Source: Bacillota bacterium (GTDB lineage: Bacteria; Bacillota; Clostridia; Lachnospirales; Lachnospiraceae). From it: a DNA stretch of 6,860 bases. The notes below the pieces were generated by a model, which saw only the letters and a program-made list of their open reading frames with translations, had not been told where the DNA came from and did no database searches. The DNA is taken from NCBI GenBank assembly GCA_023441145.1, contig JAEZQN010000182.1:1-6860 (forward strand), read 5' to 3'. Each line of letters opens with the position of its first letter. Positions within the stretch are counted from its first letter, which is position 1. Made by a program: the position numbers and the translations under genes. Below, piece after piece: positions 1 to 5,236 of this stretch.

Positions 1-258
1 TCCGATTACTGCAGGAAGTACACCAAAGCAAATTAGGTCTGAAAGAGAATCAATCTGAATTCCAAATCGTTTCTCCTGAACAGTCCTCTTTCTGGTTTTA
101 GCAACTGTTCCATCAAACATATCACAAAGCCCTGCCAACATAAGCATAAGCACTGCGATAGATGGATTCTCATTGCCTATTACGCTATAAATACCAAATA
201 ACGCACAGCCTAATCCAATATAAGTTAAAATAACAGTATAATTATAAAACCCTATCAT
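1..258 (-). CDS. pssA: CDP-alcohol phosphatidyltransferase, probable CDP-diacylglycerol-serine O-phosphatidyltransferase (3' part beyond window)
   Basis: Only the first 86 codons are present; the gene runs off the left edge. Enzymes of this family are integral membrane proteins that exchange CMP on a CDP-activated lipid for an alcohol, here probably serine, giving phosphatidylserine. The visible part has a hydrophobic N-terminus (about residues 8-27), a second hydrophobic stretch (33-44), and the CDP-alcohol phosphotransferase motif: D46-x2-D49-G50-x2-A53, then G66-x3-D70-x3-D74. The following stretch DSLSDLICFGVLPA resembles PssA more than PgsA. The usual Arg after A53 is Lys, and the gap before G66 is longer than in the textbook motif, which I recall as common in clostridial PssA. 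The start ATG (258-256) overlaps the stop of the preceding gene by one base (TAATG). A GGGAGA ribosome binding site lies at 272-267, 8 bases upstream. Family is sure; serine as substrate is inferred from motif context. Confidence 0.85.
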   Translation of the reverse strand, partial: MIGFYNYTVILTYIGLGCALFGIYSVIGNENPSIAVLMLMLAGLCDMFDGTVAKTRKRTVQEKRFGIQIDSLSDLICFGVLPAVIG

Positions 259-1313
259 TAAATTTTTCTCCCTTCAGTACATTTACTGGGTTTTGTAAGC
301 AAAAAGTGATACAACACCGTAATGATACCGGTAAACACTAATTGAAAATAGAAATTAATTCCTCTTGTTAACACCATAGCTGGTGCAACATATTGCTCTA
401 ACTGAATCTGAGTATACAGTAATATACACATAGCTTCAGATACACCAACTGCTCCAGGTAAAGGTAAGGTATCGACTGTAATAGCAATTACCACCTGAAT
501 AGCAAACATATCCCAAAAGTGAAGTCCAGTTAAACCAAAACTACGGTAAACCAAATACCCAACAGAAAACAAAGCACATCTCTGCAATAAAGTTAAAATC
601 GTAGTCTTAATTAATACTGATGGATGATCTTTTATAAATATAGCACTTGCATGATAGTCTTCTAAATGCTTATAAGTCGCTTCTATCTTATTTTGTGGAC
701 GCTTTATAATATGTAGCTTACCTAAAAACTTAAAAAACACAGAGATTAATTTCTTAATACTACTTCTACTATACATACAAAGCAAACATACCACAATAAT
801 ACCCATGTTAATTACAAAACCTGCTAAAAATAACCAAAAAATCAGTTCACTACTGGAAATAAAATCCCAATGCACAATACATACTATGATTCCTAATAAT
901 AATAATACTACCTTATATATAACAGTATAAATCAATAATACAATGGAACTCTTAGAAATAGGCATTCCATCCTTTGACATATAATATACAAGTACAGGCT
1001 GCCCTCCACTTGCAGATGGTGTAATGCCACAGAAAAACAAGTCAATTGAGCTATAACAAAAGGCTTTTATCCATCCAAAAGATAATCCTATGGAACGGCC
1101 TAATATCGACAAACTGACTCCTTCTAAATAAATATTAATCAAAACCATTATAATAGCAACAAACAAAAAACTATTATTCGACTCGTGAACAATCTTCATT
1201 AGCATCTTTATATCAAATTTTCGTAATATACAGTAGTATGTAAGAATAAAAAGAACAACCAAACAAATAGAACTTGTTACATATTTATTATTAAGTTTAC
1301 GTAGTACTTTCAT
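258..1313 (-). CDS. LPG-synthase-TM / flippase-like (UPF0104, YbhN-like) membrane protein
   Basis: A 351-residue polytopic inner-membrane protein. Seven or eight hydrophobic segments are visible, at about residues 12-29, 46-72, 122-148, 156-180, 237-255, 270-285 and 308-340. Two signatures of the lysylphosphatidylglycerol-synthase transmembrane family (PF03706) are present: PSASGGQP at 99-106, matching the family's TPxxxGGxP-type loop, and LPLPGAVGVSE at 283-293, matching PGGxGxxE. There is no C-terminal aminoacyl-transferase (GNAT-like) domain as in full-length MprF, so it is the stand-alone integral part, thought to act in lipid translocation or export; the substrate is unknown. The start at 1313 is preferred over the longer frame opening at 1349 because AAAGGTGA lies just upstream (1325-1318) and position 1349 falls inside a leader hairpin. 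The stop overlaps the start of the phosphatidyltransferase gene, so the two are probably one operon and act on the same phospholipids. Confidence 0.85.
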   Translation of the reverse strand: MKVLRKLNNKYVTSSICLVVLFILTYYCILRKFDIKMLMKIVHESNNSFLFVAIIMVLINIYLEGVSLSILGRSIGLSFGWIKAFCYSSIDLFFCGITPSASGGQPVLVYYMSKDGMPISKSSIVLLIYTVIYKVVLLLLGIIVCIVHWDFISSSELIFWLFLAGFVINMGIIVVCLLCMYSRSSIKKLISVFFKFLGKLHIIKRPQNKIEATYKHLEDYHASAIFIKDHPSVLIKTTILTLLQRCALFSVGYLVYRSFGLTGLHFWDMFAIQVVIAITVDTLPLPGAVGVSEAMCILLYTQIQLEQYVAPAMVLTRGINFYFQLVFTGIITVLYHFLLTKPSKCTEGRKI

Positions 1314-1325
1314 AACGTCACCTTT
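1314..1325 (-). promoter_or_regulatory. Ribosome binding site that decides the start of the flippase-like gene
   Basis: On the minus strand AAAGGTGA occupies 1325-1318, leaving four bases before the ATG at 1313-1311. It supports starting at MKVLRKL instead of 12 codons further upstream, where no Shine-Dalgarno sequence is seen. Confidence 0.7.
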
Positions 1326-1337
1326 TAGAACTAGTAA

Positions 1338-1355
1338 GCATCTCAGCATAGATGC
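1338..1355 (-). other. Small hairpin in the 5' leader of the flippase-like gene
   Basis: GCATCT, six loop bases and AGATGC form a perfect 6-bp stem just upstream of the ribosome binding site. An adjacent GGATGC (1361-1356) could pair alternatively with the same GCATC segment. No T-run follows, so it is not a terminator. A regulatory role is possible but nothing beyond the pairing supports it. Confidence 0.35.
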
Positions 1356-1416
1356 CGCATCCTAATATCTTTTATAATCTTTTTATTTAGTACCGTATAG
1401 CGAATATCCAACTAGC

Positions 1417-1447
1417 ATTATACCATAGGTGACCAGTAGGTAGTCAA
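1417..1447 (-). promoter_or_regulatory. Sigma-A-type promoter with extended -10 and 19-bp spacer
   Basis: Read on the minus strand, TTGACT (1447-1442) is followed by 19 bases and a perfect TATAAT (1422-1417). The -10 is preceded by TGG, giving the extended TGnTATAAT form, which can compensate for poor -35 spacing. The predicted transcript starts near 1410, about 97 bases before the ATG of the flippase-like gene. A/T-rich sequence upstream (1455-1550) could act as an UP element. The long spacer recalls promoters activated by MerR-family regulators; that is only inference. Confidence 0.65.
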
Positions 1448-1551
1448 GTATTTAGACATATTTTATTCATAATTCTAAAAAATTAATAAACTTTTTTAAA
1501 TTTCTCATTAGTATTTTATTAATTATATATTTCTCCTAAGGAAAAAGTAGA

Positions 1552-1785
1552 CTATCTCTGATCTATATAGTGAACCTCCTGTAAATAGGCTTCTATCACA
1601 GTACTATTTTCAGTCTGATATGCTTCTATACAGTCATTTTCATTGCACTCCCCAACTGCATCAGTTTGCATAGATACGGAAGCAGTTTCAGGCTCATTTA
1701 CTATTAATACTCCATTGAATAGTACACATAAACCGATGATTACACTAGTAGTTATTACAGATTGTTTCAATTTCTTCATATTCAT
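1552..1785 (-). CDS. Small exported or membrane-anchored protein, unknown function
   Basis: I do not recognise this 77-residue protein. It has a basic N-terminus (K4, K5, K7), a hydrophobic stretch at about residues 10-29 that can serve as signal peptide or membrane anchor, and a hydrophilic acidic tail with eleven Asp/Glu. No lipobox is visible: the Cys at 20 follows Leu, which does not fit. The tail holds two Cys (47 and 52) in ECNENDC, which might pair outside the cell, and a short internal repeat, IEAYQTE and IEAYLQE. The start chosen is the ATG at 1785, because GGAG (1802-1799) lies upstream, although 13 bases away is long. The ATG at 1779 is equally possible; the longer frame from 1812 has no ribosome binding site and contains the AAGGAG itself. 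It has its own short transcription unit divergent from the DegV gene. No clear terminator follows. The signal-like start argues for a real gene, but the function is open. Confidence 0.6.
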   Translation of the reverse strand: MNMKKLKQSVITTSVIIGLCVLFNGVLIVNEPETASVSMQTDAVGECNENDCIEAYQTENSTVIEAYLQEVHYIDQR

Positions 1786-1797
1786 ACTATAAATAGC

Positions 1798-1806
1798 ACT
1801 CCTTTC
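1798..1806 (-). promoter_or_regulatory. Ribosome binding site of the small exported protein
   Basis: GAAAGGAGT on the minus strand is a strong Shine-Dalgarno sequence. It lies 13 bases before the ATG at 1785 and downstream of the alternative ATG at 1812, so it argues against the longer start. The long spacing leaves the exact start open. Confidence 0.55.
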
Positions 1807-1850
1807 ATCCATGTTTTTGTTACAATAATAGGATTTGCAACATTGATGAA

Positions 1851-1856
1851 ATTATA
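1851..1856 (-). promoter_or_regulatory. Possible -10 element for the small exported protein
   Basis: A perfect TATAAT reads on the minus strand, about 66 bases upstream of the preferred ATG. No convincing -35 lies 16-18 bases further upstream (the sequence there is near ACTAAG), so this is only a candidate. Confidence 0.3.
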
Positions 1857-1905
1857 CTTCCACAATTTACATTCTTAGTGTTTACTTTCAATTCAAAATC
1901 TAATC

Positions 1906-1962
1906 CTTGATTAAAAATACATTTACTAGTACAATAGAAATACTTGATTAAATAAACATTAA
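1906..1962. repeat. Two-copy imperfect 20-bp direct repeat in the divergent intergenic region
   Basis: The segments 1906-1925 and 1943-1962 match at 17 of 20 positions. Both begin CTTGATTAAA and share ACATT five bases from the 3' end. They are 37 bp apart, about three and a half helical turns. The first copy contains the proposed -35 of the DegV promoter and the second lies just after its transcription start. This could be a pair of regulator sites, or chance in A/T-rich DNA. Confidence 0.4.
1907..1935 (+). promoter_or_regulatory. Probable promoter of the DegV/FakB gene
   Basis: TTGATT (1907-1912), a 17-bp spacer and TACAAT (1930-1935) each match sigma-A consensus at four or five of six positions with ideal spacing. 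The predicted start near 1942 gives a leader of about 75 bases before the ATG at 2018. Confidence 0.55.
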
Positions 1963-2005
1963 TTTAAAGTTTTTGACAATCATTTAGTTTTTACAATATA
2001 TGTTT

Positions 2006-2011
2006 AAGGAG
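2006..2011 (+). promoter_or_regulatory. Ribosome binding site deciding the DegV start
   Basis: AAGGAG sits six bases before the ATG at 2018. An in-frame ATG at 2000 lies upstream of it and would place this sequence inside the gene, so 2018 is the start. Confidence 0.85.
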
Positions 2012-2017
2012 ATAACT

Positions 2018-2896
2018 ATGAGCGACTATGTAATAATAAGCGACGCCACTCTAGACTTACCTATGGATATTATAAAGCAACATGATATCCATGTCATTCC
2101 TATGACATTTACCCTAAACGATGTTTCTTATACTCATTATCCTGATGAGAGAGAGATTTCAATTCCAGATTTTTATAAAGCTTTAGCAGAAGGTGGTCTT
2201 TCCCAATCTTCTCAGATTCCTCCTATTATCTATCAGGAGTTTATGGAAGAGTTTTTAAAGCAAGGTAAGGATATTTACTATATTGCTTTTTCCTCTGGAC
2301 TAAGCGGAACTTATAATTCGGGTAGACTTGTAATGGAACAACTAAAGGAGAAATACCCAAATCAAAAAATATTATGTACAGATACTCTATGTGCATCCGT
2401 TGGAGAAGGTCTTTTAGTTTTAACAGCTGCCAAGAAGAAAGAAGCTGGCTATTCTATAGATGAACTACATCAGTGGGTAGAAGAAAATCGCCTAAGTGTG
2501 ATGCATTGGTTTACTGTAAAGGATTTATTCTACTTAAAGCGTGGTGGACGCCTTTCTAGTCTTGAGGCTTTAGTAGGTACCGCTCTTAAGATTCGTCCTG
2601 TATTAACAACAGATGAAGAAGGTAAATTAGTTGTATATTCAAAGATTCGTGGTTCTAAGAAGGAATTAGAGTTTATGTTGAATGCTCTAGAGACACAAGC
2701 AATTGAACCAAATAATCAAACTATAATCATTGCACACAGTGATAACCTAGAACAAGCAAAGGCTTTAGAACAGCTTATTCTTGAAAAGAATCTTGTCAAA
2801 GAAGTGATTATCTCACAAATCGGACCTATCATTGGTACTCATACAGGTCCAGGAATGTTAGCTCTCACTTTCTTTGGTAACAAACCTGCAAATTAA
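2018..2896 (+). CDS. DegV family fatty-acid-binding protein (FakB-like)
   Basis: A 292-residue soluble protein, normal length for the family. DegV/FakB proteins hold one fatty acid and present its carboxylate to the kinase FakA; the acyl phosphate then enters phospholipid synthesis through PlsX/PlsY. Family motifs in order are ISDATLDLP (7-15), SSQIPP (64-69, at the site usually TSQPS), FSSGLSGTY (91-99), VKDLFYLKRGGRLSS (167-181), RPVLTTDEEGKL (193-204) and IGPIIGTHTGPGMLAL (268-283). The Ser in SSGLSGTY, the Thr/Ser in the TSQ-like motif, the Arg of the RGGR region and the His of GTHTGPG correspond to lipid-pocket residues described for FakB. The usual Thr appears to be Ser here. No FakA or DAK-domain gene is in the window. 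It is a single-gene unit with its own promoter and terminator. The lipid-binding role is from family knowledge; which acyl chain is preferred cannot be read. Confidence 0.93.
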   Translation: MSDYVIISDATLDLPMDIIKQHDIHVIPMTFTLNDVSYTHYPDEREISIPDFYKALAEGGLSQSSQIPPIIYQEFMEEFLKQGKDIYYIAFSSGLSGTYNSGRLVMEQLKEKYPNQKILCTDTLCASVGEGLLVLTAAKKKEAGYSIDELHQWVEENRLSVMHWFTVKDLFYLKRGGRLSSLEALVGTALKIRPVLTTDEEGKLVVYSKIRGSKKELEFMLNALETQAIEPNNQTIIIAHSDNLEQAKALEQLILEKNLVKEVIISQIGPIIGTHTGPGMLALTFFGNKPAN

Positions 2897-2900
2897 ATGT

Positions 2901-2949
2901 AAGAGGTTGTAGTACAAGTAATTCGTACTACAACCTCTTTTTCTTTCTT
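2901..2949 (+). terminator. Rho-independent terminator of the DegV gene, possibly bidirectional
   Basis: A perfect 15-bp stem (2901-2915 with 2925-2939) encloses a 9-base loop and runs into TTTTTCTTTCTT. It starts four bases after the DegV stop. On the minus strand the same hairpin lies 14 bases after the stop of the ABC gene, followed by ACATTTAATTT, a weaker U-rich tail, so it may also end the converging operon. Confidence 0.92.
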
Positions 2950-2953
2950 ACTG

Positions 2954-5236
2954 CTACGACTCTTCCAAATTAACAACTATAGGACTATGTCCAATGGCAG
3001 GCAACACAACCTCCAGTAAATCTTGTGTGCGCAGTTTTAAGCTACTTGTGTTGATGCAAGGATGACAACCCACATACTCCATACTCATAATATCCTGGTC
3101 TATGACAAGCTGCACCTTATTCTGTGTATCATTCATAAGCCCAAATACGCTTACAGAACCTGGCGTTATATCTAGATACTTCTCCATATACTCCGGACTA
3201 CCAAAGGATAGCCTTGTACTTTTTAACTGTTTTGCCACCTCTGCAGTTCTAAATTTTTTATTCCCAGGCATCATAAGAAGATAATACTGATCCTTTTTAG
3301 AATTACATAAAAATAGATTTTTACAAATTTCTATTTGTAGAATTTTATCTACCTCATGACAATCCTCAATGGTGGCTGTCTCCTCATGATCCAGTCGCCA
3401 GAAGGAAACCTTAAGCCTTTCTAGTAATTCATAGACACGCATCTCCTTGTCTAGTCTATTCTCTACTCCTTTAGCGCCTTCCACTACCACAGGCTCTTTG
3501 GTCGATGCAAACTGGCTATTATAAAGGCTCCCATAAAAACCATTTAAGCTAAGGAGCTCTTGGTGGGTCCCTTGCTCAATCACATGCCCCTTATTCATTA
3601 CAAGTATTTGATCTGCTTCTTTAATCGTAGATAAACGATGGGCGACAATAAAGCTAGTCCTTCCCTTCATCATTTCTGCAAAAGCTTTTTGTATCTGTAT
3701 TTCTGTTCTCGTATCTATAGAAGAAGTCGCTTCATCTAGAATTAGCATCGGCGGCAAGCAAAGCATGACTCTTGCAATACAAAGAAGCTGTTTTTGCCCC
3801 TGAGACAGATTGCCTCCCTCCTCAGTGATTAACGTATCATAACCTTTTTTAAGACGCTTTATGAAGCTATGGGCATGAGCCTTCCTTGCTGCTGCCTCTA
3901 TTTCCTCCATGGTAGCATCTGGTTTCCCATAAGCAATATTCTGCGCGATGGTACCAGGTTTTAGCCAGGTATCTTGTAGTACCATACCATAATTTTTTCT
4001 CAGGCTATCTCTAGTAACCTGTTGATAATCATAGCCACTTACTATAATCTGGCCACTATCTATATCATAGAATCTCATTAATAGATTAATAATCGTAGTT
4101 TTTCCACAGCCAGTAGGTCCAACAATAGCAATTCTTTGCCCAGGTTTTACTGTAAGATTCAAGCCCTCAATAAGAGAAACCTCCTTGTCATAGGAAAAAT
4201 TCACATCCCTTAACGCAAGACTACCATCTACCTGAGTTAAGTGAACGGCATCCCTCTCATCCTCTTTTTGCTTTGGCTCCTCCATTAGTTCAAACACTCT
4301 TTTCGCAGAGGCAATGGCTCCTTGGAGCTCTGTTACCACCCCACTGATCTCATTAAAGGGTTTTGTATACTGGTTTGCATAGGTAAGAAAACAGGACAAT
4401 TGCCCCACTGTAATTCGTCCATTCATAGCCGTAATAGCACCCAGTATGCCAACTCCAGCATAAACTAATCCGTTAATAAACCTGGTGCATGGATTGGTTA
4501 GAGCAGAATAGAATAATGCTCTTACCCCACAAACTCGTAATCTTTCATTGATTTCTTCAAACTGCTTCTGATTCTCATCCTCTCTACCAAAAGCCTTAAC
4601 TACCTTCTGACCACCAATTTGTTCTTCTACATAGCCAGTCATCTCTCCCCGTAGTTCAGACTGTTGTTGAAACATATGAAAGGTACGTCTAGCAATGAAG
4701 CGAGCAACGAATAAAGATAATGGTGTCAATAAAATTACTAGAAAGGAAATTCCTATATTGATAGAAAACATAAAACCTATGGTTCCTGCAATGGTTATAA
4801 CACCAGTAAACAACTGTGAGAATCCCATCAATAGACCATCGGAAAACTGATCCACATCAGTTATCATTTTGCTTATAATAGATCCATTAGAATTGCTATC
4901 TAGATAACTTAAAGGAAGCTCCTCCATATGACGAAAGGTTTTTATTCTGATGTCTTTTACCACATGATAGGTAATACGATTATTAAATAAGGTCATAAGC
5001 CATTGGGCAAAGGAGGTTAGTATAATAACACCAGCTAAGATCACTAAAATCCTTCTTATGCTATCAAAATCCACCTGTCCCTTGGCTATGATATAATCTA
5101 TGGCATCTCCGACTAAAATAGGTGCATACAAAGTAAATCCTACTGTTATTACTGCAAATAAAAGAGAAAGGCAAAAATAAAACCAGTAAGGCTTTATCAG
5201 CTTGATAATTCTCTTTAAGGTCTCTTTCTGACTCAT
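2954..5236 (-). CDS. ABC exporter half-transporter fused to a C-terminal YbaK/ProX-type aminoacyl-tRNA deacylase domain
   Basis: A 760-residue protein; ordinary ABC exporter halves are about 570-600. Residues 1-315 are a type-I exporter membrane domain with hydrophobic segments near 18-42, 62-82, 138-157, 161-181, 255-272 and 276-290. Residues 335-576 are a complete nucleotide-binding domain: A-loop Y349, Walker A GPTGCGKT 373-380, Q-loop Q421, signature LSQGQ 477-481, Walker B ILDE with D501 and catalytic E502, D-loop SSID 505-508, switch H533. After a linker (577-595) the frame continues into a whole ProXp-ala/PrdX-like domain to the end. The partner subunit is encoded immediately upstream with an ATGA overlap (5233-5236). 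With canonical E502 and H533 this is the catalytic half of a heterodimer; its altered signature LSQGQ faces the partner's degenerate site. The exported substrate (drug, peptide or lipid) cannot be read. The exporter part and the fusion are clear from one uninterrupted frame; the purpose of the fusion is unknown. Confidence 0.93.
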   Translation of the reverse strand: MSQKETLKRIIKLIKPYWFYFCLSLLFAVITVGFTLYAPILVGDAIDYIIAKGQVDFDSIRRILVILAGVIILTSFAQWLMTLFNNRITYHVVKDIRIKTFRHMEELPLSYLDSNSNGSIISKMITDVDQFSDGLLMGFSQLFTGVITIAGTIGFMFSINIGISFLVILLTPLSLFVARFIARRTFHMFQQQSELRGEMTGYVEEQIGGQKVVKAFGREDENQKQFEEINERLRVCGVRALFYSALTNPCTRFINGLVYAGVGILGAITAMNGRITVGQLSCFLTYANQYTKPFNEISGVVTELQGAIASAKRVFELMEEPKQKEDERDAVHLTQVDGSLALRDVNFSYDKEVSLIEGLNLTVKPGQRIAIVGPTGCGKTTIINLLMRFYDIDSGQIIVSGYDYQQVTRDSLRKNYGMVLQDTWLKPGTIAQNIAYGKPDATMEEIEAAARKAHAHSFIKRLKKGYDTLITEEGGNLSQGQKQLLCIARVMLCLPPMLILDEATSSIDTRTEIQIQKAFAEMMKGRTSFIVAHRLSTIKEADQILVMNKGHVIEQGTHQELLSLNGFYGSLYNSQFASTKEPVVVEGAKGVENRLDKEMRVYELLERLKVSFWRLDHEETATIEDCHEVDKILQIEICKNLFLCNSKKDQYYLLMMPGNKKFRTAEVAKQLKSTRLSFGSPEYMEKYLDITPGSVSVFGLMNDTQNKVQLVIDQDIMSMEYVGCHPCINTSSLKLRTQDLLEVVLPAIGHSPIVVNLEES
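2966..3460 (-). other. ProXp-ala/PrdX-like tRNA trans-editing domain within the ABC protein
   Basis: This is the coding segment for residues 593-757 of the ABC fusion. Stand-alone members hydrolyse mischarged aminoacyl-tRNA, typically Ala-tRNA(Pro), in the cytoplasm. The domain looks complete: an N-terminal helix, VYELLERL (601-608), with LDHEETATIEDC (615-626) as in stand-alone proteins; KNLFL (639-643) followed by KKDQYYLL (647-654); RLSFGSPE (675-682); TPGSVSVFGLMND (691-703); and CHPCINTSSL (724-733), ending in GHSPIVVNL. The Lys of KNLFL (K639) is the likely counterpart of the Lys thought catalytic in this family. In TPGSVSVFGL the position I recall as Pro in most homologues (SPFGL) is Val (V697), so activity or specificity may differ. 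The domain would lie on the cytoplasmic side next to the ATPase. Assignment to the YbaK/ProX superfamily is firm; substrate is inferred. Confidence 0.88.

Noticed and set aside
1314..1349. Longer start of the flippase-like gene at 1349
   Set aside because: No ribosome binding site precedes it and it falls within the leader hairpin, while AAAGGTGA fits the start at 1313.
1510..1551. Possible terminator after the small exported protein
   Set aside because: TCCTAAGGA is a very short symmetric element, with no stable stem and no following T-run.
1314..1551. Riboswitch, T-box or small RNA in the spacer
   Set aside because: No conserved T-box or riboswitch core was recognised; only the promoter and the short hairpin are visible. 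No CRISPR array, tRNA, rRNA or insertion sequence was found anywhere in the window.
1973..2002. TTGACA at 1973-1978 as -35 of the DegV promoter
   Set aside because: The TACAAT after it is only 13 bp away, and TATATG at 18 bp would start transcription inside the ribosome binding site.
2000..2017. Upstream in-frame ATG of the DegV gene at 2000
   Set aside because: The AAGGAG at 2006-2011 would be inside the gene; family proteins begin near the MSDYVIISDAT motif.
3102..3284. Plus-strand open frame of 60 codons within the deacylase domain
   Set aside because: It lies antisense to a well-supported domain and has no recognisable motif or ribosome binding site.
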